Below, piece by piece: positions 1-11,273 of a DNA stretch of 64,000 nt. The notes beneath the pieces are model-generated. The model saw nothing but the letters and a program-made list of their open reading frames with translations. It did not search any database and was not told the DNA's origin. A program made the position numbers and the translations under genes. The stretch is from Symbiodinium natans (taxonomy: Eukaryota > Sar > Dinophyceae > Suessiales > Symbiodiniaceae). How positions within the stretch are numbered: the first letter of the stretch is position 1; every line of letters starts with the position of its first letter. The DNA lies in assembly GCA_905221605.1 (NCBI GenBank), contig CAJNDS010002269.1, positions 308,094 to 372,093 of the forward strand. Direction: 5' to 3'.

Positions 1-348
1 AACCCTGGACCATCTATGCCTCCTTGCGAGGGATGCTCTCCCCCCAAACATCCACACAGACCAGGCCCAACTCTACATTCCGTATGAGCCCTATACACCC
101 GGCAAACCCCATAAACCCTAGAAACACACCAGCCGTAAACCCTATGCAGCCTTCACACCTTATACACCCTATAAACCCTTTACACCAGAGAAAGCCCTTC
201 AAACCCGAAAAGCCCGGCAAACAAAAACAACAAGCTCCTGTTGGTTTCTGCCCCCTAAACCGGAAACCCTAAACCCTAAACCCTGAACCCTGAACCCTAA
301 ACCCTAAACACTGAACCCTAAACCCTGAAGCCCTGGGGCTTAAACCCC

Positions 349-393
349 TCAATGCACTAATTCCCTGGATGCGACGGCCTTGGTTCCATCCTC
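349..393 (-). CDS. Possible terminal exon (EDGTKAVASRELVH)
   Basis: Acceptor TGCACAG, 14 codons and TGA, in phase with the exon at 1454-1509. Confidence 0.4.
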   Translation of the reverse strand, partial: EDGTKAVASRELVH

Positions 394-547
394 CTGTGCA
401 GCGGATTCTCTTGGGTTTATAGGGCTTGCGGGGTTTATAGGGTTTATAGGGTTTATAGGGTTTATGGGGTTTATGGGGTTTTTTAGGGTTTAAGCAGGGT
501 TTCAGCAGGGTTTAAAGTGTTTCAAGGTTTGTTGGTGTTTAAGAAGT

Positions 548-580
<33 letters not shown>

Positions 581-3041
581 GGGGTTCTTCGGGACTCAAT
601 AGGCGCTGTAGGGTGTGCAGGGATTGCAGGGATTTATAGGGTGTAGGGGGCAGTATGCGGTTTATGGGGTTTAGAGTTCAGGTTTTAGGGCTTAATCTGA
701 ACGATCTGAAGGAAATGCCTTGCAGCCTACCAAGAAACGAATGCACATACCATCAACTTCACCGGCCCTAAACCCCTAAACTCTAAACCCCGAGGCCACT
801 TCGTGTATTTCGGTTTCAGGGCTTATAGGCTTTTGCTATAAGGTTTGGGGTCTATTGGGCTTGGGGTCTAAGGTTCTGCTTGTTTGGAGGAAGCGATTCT
901 CAAAAGTTTTGAAAGACATGGTTAGGGTTTGAGATCTGGCTTCCGAGAGATTCGGGTCCTCTTTGCTTGGCTCTTTTTGTGGGGGGGGGGGGGGGGGACC
1001 CTTCAAGTACTCGCTTGTTTAAGGGTAGATACATGGTCCCTTAGCATGGTCCTTGAATAGAGGCCCCTATTTTCCCTTATACCCTTTGAAACCCAACGGC
1101 CCATCCTTCTGAACCCTTAAAGAAGGTAAGGGACCATATCCAGGAACTTCCCTTAAGACAATGATGCGAACTCTCGTTGGTCAATCCTCTTTGGAATGCC
1201 AAAAAAAACTTCTAGCGGCAGAGGGCGGTGCGGGTGTGCGACAGCTACCCAGTACATTTCGCAAGAAGAACGTGAAGGTGCCGGCGCCAAATCCGCACTT
1301 GCCCGACCTACTAACTACATACTGAGCAAACCCTAAACCCTAAACCCGAATTAGTGTGAACTCAACAGCGATTTTGGTGGTTGGCCACGGCCTCGACAAG
1401 ACCTCAGCCCTAGCTGGATCCCTCAGCCCCCCCGCCCCTGGCGCCTGTTCGACCTCCGAGTAGACCATGATCACCCGGTCGCGCGAGATCATTCGGTTGA
1501 TCTCGGTGGCTTAGGGCCCTCAAAGAGAATCTTGGGGTGTCGGGTTTGGGGTTTCAGGCTTTCTAGGGACTCTCAGGGCTCATGATTTGGGGGGTTTCAG
1601 GGGTTGGCGTGTTGAGGTGATTTGGACCGCCCCTTAGATTCCAAAAGAATCGCTGTTCCAGCCATGAGGTAAGGGCACGGGGCCCCTGGCCAGGGTCTCA
1701 GAGCCGACCATGTCGAATAGCTTCTTTGGTTTGTGTCCCAGAAGACACACTGTATAGGAACTCACAAAACTTAAAGCGGGGCCACATATTGCACTCACCA
1801 ATTCCGGCAACAGGTTGCCTGGAACGTCCTGTTCAGTATCGGAAAATATTGGGTTACCTGGAACGTCCCTCCAGCAATCCACATGCTTGTAGAATCATCA
1901 CAGATATGCCTTCAGTAGCTGCTTCCCCCCCGGAACCTATGACAGAAAAGGGTGCCCTTTCATTGTAGAAGAGCGGGCCACCCTAAACCCTAAACCCTAA
2001 ACCGTGAAACCAAGAAAGAACAAACGAGGGCGCCATCCGGACCTTGTTCGATGCTCAGCCTCGCACCACTAGCTGCACGAGGTGGTGCTGCTGGAAGAGG
2101 TCTTCCTTCAAAGGGTTTGGGATCAGGGTTTAGGGTTTAGGGTTTGGGGTTTGGGGTTTGGGGTTTGGGGTTTAGGGTTTTTGGGTTTAGGGTTTAGGGT
2201 TTAGGGCTGTGGGTTTAGGGTTTAGGGTTTTCGGCTTTAGGGCACCTTATGTACGGGGGATCCTAGGCTTAGGGCTCAAGGGATCTTGGGTTCAGCCTTC
2301 AGCCATGGTCAAGGTAGGATCCCCCGTAAGCCCCGTAGTTCCTAAACCCTACACCCTAAACAGGCCCAAACCCGAAAACCTGAACCCTGAACCCTGAACC
2401 TTACACCCAAGAACCTAACCCTAAAACCCAAAACCCTAAGCCCTAAGCCCTAAGCCCTAAGCCCTAAGCCCTAAACCCTAAACCCTAAACCCTAAACCCT
2501 AAACCCTAACCCTAAACCTAAACCCTAACCCCTAAACCCTAAACCTCAAAACAGCAACCCCGGCGCCCCAATGGCTCCTGAGACCCAAGCGTTACAGCCT
2601 GACGGGCCGAGCGAAACCCCGCTGATCCCCAAAAAACCCAGAGCCCGGTTCTGTAAAGATAGGGTCTCTTAGGGTCTGTAGGTTTAGGGTTTAAGGTTTA
2701 GGGTCTGTAGGTTTAGGGTTTAAGGTTTAGGGTTGTAGGGTTGTAGGGTTGTAGGGTTGTAGGGTTTAGGAATCTAGTCTAGGGCTGTAGGGTTGCAGGG
2801 TTTAGGGTTCTAGGGCTGTAGGGTGGTAGGGCTTCAGGGTTTAGGGTTTTAGGGTTTTAGGGTTTTAGGGTTTGGGGTTTAGGGTCTAGGGTTAGGGTTT
2901 TGCGGGTTTAGGGGACTGCCACCCTCAATCCTAAGTCCCCGGAACCCGAGGATGAGTCGACTCCGTCTCAAGCCTCCGTGACGACATCCGCGACAGCCTT
3001 CTCCATGTACCTTTCGGCTGCTGCGCCCGCTTCTACCATGG
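349..3041 (-). CDS. 3' part of an unrecognised gene (4 exons)
   Basis: Four minus-strand segments join in phase: about 2974-3041 (GAAAERYMEKAVADVVTE), 2060-2105 (EDLFQQHHLVQLVVR), 1454-1509 (ATEINRMISRDRVIMVYSE) and 349-393 (EDGTKAVASRELVH, stop TGA). Donors are GC, GC and GT; the acceptor of the third exon is CCCTAAG, i.e. telomere-like sequence. Helical, charged protein; I do not recognise the family. The 5' exons would lie above 3.05 kb and were not found. Introns hold TTTAGGG/CCCTAAA blocks and a family E MITE. Confidence 0.5.
1018..1157 (+). mobile_element. Family E MITE copy 1
   Basis: TTAAGGGTAGATACATGGTCCCTTA at one end; AAGAAGGTAAGGGACCATATCC and TTCCCTTAA at the other form long inverted ends. 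Confidence 0.72.
1454..1509 (-). CDS. Exon of unrecognised gene (TEINRMISRDRVIMVYSE)
   Basis: Acceptor GCCCTAAG, donor GTCGAAC, 56 nt. Strongly protein-like helix then strand. Confidence 0.55.
2060..2105 (-). CDS. Exon of unrecognised gene (EDLFQQHHLVQLVVR)
   Basis: Acceptor TTTGAAG, GC donor, 46 nt, phases fit neighbours. Confidence 0.5.
2100..2905. repeat. Mixed TTTAGGG / CCCTAAA region
   Basis: TTTAGGG and TTTGGGG units at 2124-2230, CCCTAAA/CCCTAAG at 2404-2545, then degenerate TAGGGTT(G/T) at 2655-2905. Two orientations within 800 bp; intron of the first gene. Confidence 0.9.
2974..3041 (-). CDS. Exon of unrecognised gene (GAAAERYMEKAVADVVTE)
   Basis: GC donor at 2973. The acceptor is probably GGTAGAAG. 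Open and helical; the plus strand is also open here but less protein-like. Confidence 0.5.
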
Positions 3042-5163
3042 GGAGGGGGGGTTTAGGAGCATAAGGGGCCCATTTTGTATAGAGACCCCCAACATAGTAG
3101 GATTCCTTTATCAACAGGACCCCAACAATGTACCCCTAACATCCTCAACGTTCCCCACATCAGGTCCTAGAAGCGAGAAGGGCCCAAGGATTAAAGCGAT
3201 GGTGTAGGTTTGGGGCTGAGTTTGCGCGTTAGTTTTTTGCTGGGATTAGGGTGGGGATGGAGGGGGGGGCATGCAATGAAGGAAACCCTGAACCCCAGAA
3301 AACTTGGAAAGCCACTTCGTAGTCCGATGGCCCAAAGGAGCACTGAATGTGAGCTCCATCCCTAACACCCCCCTCCCCCAGACCCTTACAAAAAGGGTTT
3401 AGGGTTCAGGGTTAAGGGTACGACTGTAAACTGCAGCTTAGAGAGTTTTGCACTTAGCCACATCAAACAACAAACCAGAAACCCTCCACCACCTCAACCC
3501 AAGAGCCTCAGCCCATGTGTTGACGTAAGCTACTTGTGCCAACAAAATTCCTAAACCCTAAACCCTAAACCCTAAACCTTGAACACTAAACCCAAACACG
3601 TGTCTTACAAAATATGCAAGACCTGCAGCTGCTCCCAACTCTTCTCGACCCCGAAGTTCCGCACCAGCAACGAAACAGCTGAACCCAAAACACCTAATAC
3701 AAGGGCCGGAATAATTACTAGTGGTACTTAGTAGTATTCCCTTTGGTCCCCTTTTGTAGTTATACTCAAGTAACGCCCCAAAACCCGATTCTGATTACTA
3801 AGGCCCCTGTAGTAATATTTGGGGAAAAGGGTGGGCCTCAATTTTCGAGGATGGCCTTTAAAAACCCTCAGAACAAATTTCCTGGATATGATCATCTTAA
3901 CCCAACAAGGGAAAATATAACATGTCCCAAGGGGCTACCTATTCTCAGGTGACCCTGAAACAAAAAAAACAAACAACCTTGGACCCTAAACAATCCCTGA
4001 ACCACCAACGCTAAACTTAAACCCCTACATAACGCTGAGCCGCTGAGCCCTAAACCCTAAACATCCCTGAACCAGGATCAGCTGAAAGAGCCCCACAAAG
4101 CACAAGTCAGTCAAATTTGCAGATGCCTGTTACGTGGTTGTCTAGTATTGTTCGAAGATCCTCAAGCAAATAAACCCGAACCGCAGGCATCTCTGAGCAC
4201 CAACGCCCAAAACACTAAGTAACCCTGAGCCCAAAACCTCAAGCCCGACATATGGTCACTTCTCAAAAATATGGTCCCTTTTCGGGTCCTTATGATAGGG
4301 ACCGCCTCTTGTTTAGGGTACCCCAGAAAAAGGCATGCTTGTGAGAACTGACAACATCCCGCGCCCTGGGCCCGAAATGCTGCCCTGTCTGGGAGCCAGA
4401 CCAGCTGATGAGATCGCTCTCCTGGGGCGGTGCAGACCAGCTCCCTCCCTCCATGTTTCATGAGGGTTGGTCGATCTTAGGGCTGTAGGATTTGGGTGCG
4501 GAAAGCTTGCCATGAGTGGCCTGAAGTCTACCTCAGATCAATGGAGTGTAAGTACAGTAAGGCTCAAGGGTTTGGCATGGGGCTGCATGGCGCAACCCCA
4601 GACCCCAAAACCCCAAAACCTTAAGATGCAAGCTTTCGGGGGGTGCAGGATACCGTGGGTTTAAGGTGAGGGCTACATTTTCAGGGGATGGGGCGTGAGC
4701 GAGACGTGAGAACCAGCCAGCAGCAGCTGTTCTGCTGGACTCAGTGGCGGGTAAAGGAGGGAAGGTCGGGAGGTGCGAAGCGGGTTTTCACCCGTCTTCC
4801 GCTGCTGGGTGGGTGCGGGGTGGGCTGCATACATACATACATACATATACCAAGTATCATTGCAATTATTCGAACTGTTGGCGTGTCCTCAAAGAAACCC
4901 TAGGTACTCGTGAGCCTTTCGTAACTCTTGCTCACCTTCGGCTCCCACATGAAAAAGAAACGGGTTTAGAGTCTAGGGTTTCGGGTTTAGGGACACAAAA
5001 AGCAAGGATGCATCGTAACTAGTTACTACAAGCTTCCAATTTGACTCAGCAGAACCGCCATCCAACACCCTCAAGCACCCTGAGCTCAAAACACATAGCC
5101 CTAAACCCTAAACCCTAAACCCTAAACCCTGAACCCGTTTTCGCGACCCCCCTCCCCCACTCT
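3042..5163. other. Gap without identified genes
   Basis: Short CCCTAAA blocks (3549-3585, 5100-5130), scattered telomere-like monomers and a CATA run at 4830. I found no convincing exon on either strand. Confidence 0.5.
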
Positions 5164-5237
5164 TTAGAGCTTGCGAGCGGCCTTCACATTCACACCCGCG
5201 GCATCTTGATCCGCTAGGTGTCGCAGGAGCAGCTGAC
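5164..5237 (-). CDS. Possible terminal exon (QLLLRHLADQDAAGVNVKAA)
   Basis: Acceptor AACCAG, 24 codons to TAA. Resembles a degraded ankyrin repeat. Linkage to other exons unknown. Confidence 0.4.
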
Positions 5238-5609
5238 CTGGTTTGGGGTTTAAAGGTTTGGGGTTTAGGGTTTAGTGTTTAGGGTTTAGTGTTTAGGGTT
5301 TAAAATGGGTAACCCTAGAAGGCTCGAGTTATATAAATAATACCCACAGTAGGGCCTAAAGTCTGCAAATAATACCTACTTTGGGCCATTTGGAGCCTTA
5401 GGGTGATTGCAGGCATGGCAAATTTGCCCTACATTTGGTTATAACTGCAGCTACCCTGCGTACTTGTTACAAGAATACTACATGGTCAACGACTGGACAT
5501 GATTCTTGCTCAGTTCTTCTTGTTGCACATGGCACGATTTCTGCAATTCCACCAAGCACTCATCATCTGTGGACCCTTGAGGCAGTTCAGAGCATACTGA
5601 GGGAACTAG

Positions 5610-5717
5610 GGCGTGACGGCTTCCCCAGCATCAAGAAACAAACGCGCGACCTCAACGTGGCCGCTCAAGGGCTTTCTGCTCTGCGGGTCGGCACAATCCG
5701 GCTCAGCACTCGACCTT
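5610..5717 (-). pseudogene. Isolated ankyrin-repeat fragment
   Basis: The minus strand reads SGHVEVARLFLDAGEAVTP, one ankyrin repeat nearly identical to those of the 54.7-55.9 kb gene, with unrelated open sequence before it. No second repeat is present, so I read it as a remnant of a dispersed ankyrin copy. Confidence 0.6.
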
Positions 5718-5719
5718 CG

Positions 5720-6183
5720 GGGGCTTTCTTCGCTCCGTTGGAGCCTGCTCGACTGCAGCTTCCTACGGCATCGGGTCAGCCTTTTGCGTCGAGCATCTAC
5801 CCGCCAAATTTCTTACCATCTTGATTCTTATGAACTGTCGTGACTGCTCGGACATTGTCCATACTCTGCATTTTTGAGAAAAGAAACTGACCCAAGAGCG
5901 GTCAACTGGCAACGACAAGCCAAAGCCTTGGGCTAAGGCAAAAGCCTCGGACGTTCGGAGTTCGATGTGTTTCGCCATTATGCAGACCTTAAATCCCGCC
6001 CAAGCTCGCGGCACACTATTCTCGCTACTCTGCCAGAGATCCCTGGTCTGCGCCCATTCGGAATGCCACAAAAGACACATCACACAAGCGAGGCTGGGCG
6101 GCTGGGAGCTGGAAAACTTTACCAGCAAAGCCTCTCACCCCTAAACCCTAAACCCTAAACCCCTTAGACCGTGGTGAGCGGCC
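5720..6183. other. Gap without identified genes
   Basis: Moderate GC, open in places on both strands but without recognisable protein or clean splice signals. Three CCCTAAA units near 6140. Confidence 0.4.
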
Positions 6184-6264
6184 CTACAGGCACGCGGTAA
6201 ACTTCGGGGGAAGAGCAGTCTCCGGAACGACATCGTACTGCTGAGACAACGTGCTGGCACGGAT
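6184..6264 (-). CDS. Probable terminal exon, unrecognised (IRASTLSQQYDVVPETALPP)
   Basis: Acceptor GGTTGCAG, 26 codons to TAG, GC-rich and protein-like. Lies 0.7 kb downstream of the channel stop, so it belongs to another gene or an alternative channel tail. Confidence 0.45.
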   Translation of the reverse strand: MRASTLSQQYDVVPETALPPKFTACL

Positions 6265-6609
6265 CTGCAACCCTCCGAAACCGCGGAACTTCCCAAAACT
6301 CCGGCACTACTTCAATATCCCAGTGGTGGCAACATAAAGTGTGACTGAACCTCGACTTGATGGGTCAGCACCCGGCCACAGAGAAATCTACCACACAAGA
6401 GGCATCTCTCGTGCCAGGGTACCGAGATCACGAAGAAGCCGTCACAAGCCACGATCAGTCGAAAGAAGGCGATTTCTCCATATGGCACAATGGCGACCCA
6501 GGCCTCTGTGGCGCTTGCACATGGAAGGCCTCAGTCAGTGGAAAATATACATCCGATTCGGGCCGGGAAGATGCGTTTTGAGAGAGAGAACCCGAAAAAG
6601 CGAGGCAGG

Positions 6610-6632
6610 GAGAGAGAGAGAGAGAGAGAGAG

Positions 6633-6699
<67 letters not shown>

Positions 6700-6702
6700 A
6701 GT
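6610..6702. repeat. (GA)n(GAAA)n microsatellite
   Basis: About 13 GA then about 16 GAAA units, in the gap downstream of the channel gene. It creates long false Lys/Glu and Phe/Leu reading frames on both strands. Confidence 0.95.
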
Positions 6703-6965
6703 GGCGCCTGCCTCCTCCTCTTCTTTTTTCCAACCCAGCTCTCAGCTGCAGTTCTGTTGGAAGTCCCCCGGAAGGCTTCCACAAGGTTTCGACAAGGCCC
6801 CAAGGACTCCCTATAGCCTCCCCCATTTAACGCTTTAAACAGCCTGGGGGAGCACAAATACTGGTCCCAAGACGAGAACCCCAAAAACAAAGGGTTAACA
6901 AAGGGAATAAAAACAAAGAAAGGGAAGCCGCCCGCAGGCGGGCCTTTCCCACGGGACAAGTGCAG

Positions 6966-7102
6966 CTAAACACACAACGCCAAAAGAAAAAATTGTAGGA
7001 ATGCCCCGCCTTGCTCGAGATTCGCGAGCCTGCTGCCGGATCCGGAGTGCACTGTGCTCTGTGATCGAATCCCGTTCCCAGTGACTGAATTTTCGCAATC
7101 AC
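6966..7102 (-). CDS. Channel terminal exon with stop
   Basis: Acceptor CTGCAG. Phase from the previous exon gives GDCENSVTGNGIRSQSTVHS and ends FFLLALCV with TAG at 6966-6968. Confidence 0.7.
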
Positions 7103-10100
7103 CTGCAGGCACATGGACACCCAAGCGCTGCAAGCGTCATGTCGGAAGGCCCCATGCAAACACCAAGCAGACTCCACCCTAAACCCTGAACCCTGAACCC
7201 TAAACCCTAAACCCTAAACAATCAACCCTAAACCCTAAACCCTAAACCCTAAACCCTAAACCCTAAACCCTAAAACCCTCACCCGCCTCAGCATGCTGAG
7301 CATCGTCCACCGTGTCGGTCAGCGCTGCCAGGCGGGAGAGCTGCGTCAGCTGCATCTGGCTCATGGCCGTTGCTGTCTCCAGCAGCAGGGTGTTCTGCTC
7401 CTGGCTCACAAGAGCCAGGTGTTTAGGGTTGAGGGTTTACGGTGTTCTGCTCCTGGCTCACAAGAGCCAAGTGTTCTCTCTTATAGGGGGCCTGAGAAGA
7501 ATTCGAATAGGCCTTTGGGGGTTCTTATAGTACATTTGTAAAAGGGACCAGAAGGGAATGCTATTAGTATTCATTCCGACCCTTGCTGCTGAAGTTCCGT
7601 GCTTGGGATGTCACCTTTTGGGCAGCTTGGTCCTTCACTTGGGTTACCAGGCTTTGGACGGCCTTGGTGGCCAGGAGGGAAGCAACGGTGTCGCTCTTGT
7701 TCACCTCAGCCGTCGTCAACAGTCACGTCTTCAGAAGCAGCACGAGTCACCGTTGGAATGGATTTCTACCAAGTCGAACTGGACCAAGCAAACCTTTTGC
7801 AAAGCGTAAGAGCCCTAAACCCTAAACCCTAAACCCTAAACCCTAAACTTTCAACCCTAGACCCTCAACCCTAAACCCCAAAACCCTGACAAGCCGTGTA
7901 ATATTGGTCAGGTACCTCACCGCGGATCTTCAACATGCCCTGAAGCAACTCGGAGGTCTGCAGCGTTCCACTGCCGTCGGCGTCTAGCCTTAATCTAGGG
8001 TTTAGGGTTTAGGGTTCAGGGTTCAGGGTTTAGGGTTTAGGGGACCCATACCACAATTTTCATTAGGAGGGGGTTGTCCGGCGTGATTCGGAAATGTAGT
8101 GTAGCCAGTATAGCTCAACTGTGTTGGCAGGGTGCTGTGCGGCTTGACTTTGCTCAGCATGCGAGCACAAAGCTAATGTTGCCATACCGTTTCTGGCTTC
8201 AGGTTCCAAAAGCCCTTCTAAACCCTAAAGCCTAAAACTCCAGCTACCCCGAAGAGCAAACTTCACACGGCAAACCCAGAAGCATCTCGAACAGGTTGGC
8301 TCGATCCGGGGGCAAATCCAGGTCGTCCATCAACTGCTGGGCACGCCGGTCCTCGTTTGCATGGATGGGTTTAGGGTTTAGGATTTAGGGTTTAATTGGG
8401 TCTTTGGCAGAAGATAACTCGCTTTTCTCGTAAGCAGTTGGTATAGGGTCCCTAAACTGACCAATGACAGCATCAGGAATCCTGGATCACCAGCAAGAAG
8501 AGCTCTTTGGTGATGGCCACCTGGTTTTCTCAATACAACTGGCTTGGCTGCACTTAGGAGGGTAGCTATGAATTTAATTTTTAGCTGCCTTCTTAAGAAA
8601 CCCAATAAACCCAAAAAGGCTAAAGATGTAAAGTTACAGTCAGAGCAAGTCCGTTGACTTGATCCACACACGGCCTTTCAGCTAAAGAACATACCCCCCC
8701 CCCCCCCCCCCCCCCCCCACCTGGTCTTGTGAGGCTTCCTCCACGTATGCTGCCGCTGATGGGGTCCTCATCATCAACTCCCCATTCACGGCGGTGTCCC
8801 GGAAGGAGTGATATGCTGCGCTGAATATCTTCAACAGCTCCCGCGTCGTCCGGGCTACGCGAATGGATTCCCTAGAATGCTGCTCAGCACTCATGGCATC
8901 GCTTTCTTTAGCTGCCTTCATTGTGATATCCACCTGCAGGCGGCAACAAAAGAAGTCACTACCTAACTAACCAAGAAGCACACGATCATTTAAGTGCATT
9001 CGGAGGCGCATAGACTGCAAGAATCAGGTTGAAAATGCCCATGCTCACAAGCATGTAGCTGGCTACCTTAGTAGCCCAGTAACCATATTATGACAAGGGC
9101 CCTTTGGGTTTAGGGTTTAGGGTTTAGGGTTTAGGGTTTAGGGTTTAGGGTTGGTTACTTTATAAGGGAACCCATGAACAAAAGAAGTGTAAAGGGTACC
9201 ACTGGGCTACTAAGCTACATAACCAGCAACAAAGATGACGCCGTACTCAGCGGCCAGTAGCGACTGGAGAGGTCGGCCATCATCACTGGTGCACTCGCCT
9301 CAGGCAAGATCTACGAAAATCCATGCCCTCAACCCTAAACCCTAAACCCTCAAACCCTAAACCCTAAATCGCGTTTGGCAAGGCCACGCTTGCTGCACCG
9401 ACCCCTGAGCCGTCCTGGCTGTGACACCAACCCGTTCAAGGCACCCCCGTTCTCTTTGCAAGGATCCTGCCTGTAAAGCACCGAAAGGCTGTGAACATCG
9501 ACCAGGGAATGTTGTTGAAGTACTTGTCAAGGCCGATCTCTGCCGTTTGCTCCCAGTTCCCGATTGTCATGGTAGCGAAACCTGAGAGGGGCGAAGGGGC
9601 TCCAGGGAGGCCTCGCGAGTGAAAGGATGTTGAAACGAACCGCCCTCCGAACCTGCGATAACGTAGAGGACAGTGAACAGCAGCACGAAGGCAAGTGACA
9701 GGGTTCGGACACCTGAGCACATTGCCATTTGCCATCCAAAGGTTGCAAGTCCTCTGAAACCTCAACGGCTCTGAGCCGCCCTGCCTGCCACCAGACCCTT
9801 CACCATGAGGCGGAGGTCCCTCATGATCTTGACTCGGAAGACCTCTGACGGGGTGAAGGGAGGGGGTGCTGATGCTGAGAGTTCAGGGCTCAGACGGCGG
9901 CCTTGATGATTCGGACAAGACGAATGAGCCGGCAGAACCGTAGCAGGGACGTGCCCTCGAGGTCCAGAACGACGCCCGCTAGCTGCATCACGATGTCAGA
10001 CAAGCTCGTGGTCATCAGGAAGATATCGAACCTGGGTCCGAATGCAACTAGCTCCTGAACCACGGGTGTCGGCTCAACTGAACCCGCAAGGCCACAAGTG

Positions 10101-11241
10101 TAAATGAAAAAGCGCAGCGACATGTTCCACCAGCAATCCGGCCCGCACCAGTAAGCGCGACATCGCAGCACCCACATGCGCAAGATGATCTCCAGAACCT
10201 GCAAAGCGCGCAGCTTCACAAGAAGACAAAGAAACCAACGCAGACAGACGAGTATCTAGGGGCCTGAATGATTAGAATAGGTTTTTGGGGGTATGATTAT
10301 AGAATAATTACAAAGGGACCGCCAAGGAATATCCTTAGTAACCATTCCGACCCCTATATCAGTGGTTCCTCCGCCCACACGAAAGTTGCTGTGGCAGCCG
10401 AAGAACAAGGAACATGGCAAAGACCATCTCCACATAGACCCAGCCAGGCCAGTCCCTGATACGCCGGAAAAGAGGACAGGTTTGGCATTTGCCCTTTGAG
10501 ATTTACCTGATGCTGTTTGCTTGGGGATTCGCTTTGAAAACCGGATTGTATGTGGGCATGTCCTGTAGCGCGGATCCGTCTGGAAGCCAATCATAACCCC
10601 GTTGCCAACGATGAGAATGGCAACGATGGGTTCGAGGTACATGATCGGGTGCCTCGGAGCTACTATGGCTGTAACGGCCCCATGGCCCATGGCAGTAGCT
10701 GAAACCACTGCCGTCAGCACGAAGAAGCCACCCAACTCCCAAAACCTCATAGTACAAGTTGCAAGAACCAGCACTCACTCAGCTTAGGCGAGAACTACCC
10801 AAGATCCGAGGCACATCGACTCCGGGGGTGCGGCCAAGTCGTTGATGCGCACAAAGGTCCTTTGGGTGTTCGCTCGGCTTGTACTCTCAAGGTGCTTCCT
10901 GTATACTGGTTCTCGCATGTAGCGCAGGATTGCGGCGGGATTCTGGCAAAAAAGATGTGGCAGAACCGTGAGAAGCGCCAGACACAAGCTTGTGATGCTG
11001 TTTTAGGTTTTTGGACTGTTCTAGCGCAGCTCTGGCCTACTACGAAGGCGGCTCAGACAGCTGTAGAAAACGGCTAACTAAGTCCCTAAACCCTAAACCC
11101 TAAACCCTAAACCCTAAACCCTAAACCCTTGTGGCCCAAGCGCAACTCTGCCACCAGCCGGTTCGTGTCCCCTGCAAGCAGGATCTCTCGGATGGCCTGG
11201 TACCTTGATCTTATACTTGCTTAAGAACCCCCCCCCCCCCC

Positions 11242-11273
<32 letters not shown>

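Noticed and set aside
1454-1509. Glutaredoxin-like start (INRMISRDRVIMVYSE)
   Set aside because: No CPYC/CPFC exon follows and the upstream exons do not fit; kept as unrecognised.
6341-6959. Lys/Glu- and Phe/Leu-rich frames
   Set aside because: They come from the (GA)n(GAAA)n microsatellite.
9370-9410. Candidate channel exon QDGSGVGAASVALPNA
   Set aside because: The pore exon joins perfectly to ECTSDDG at 9298, so this segment is intronic. It resembled an EF-hand loop only by chance.
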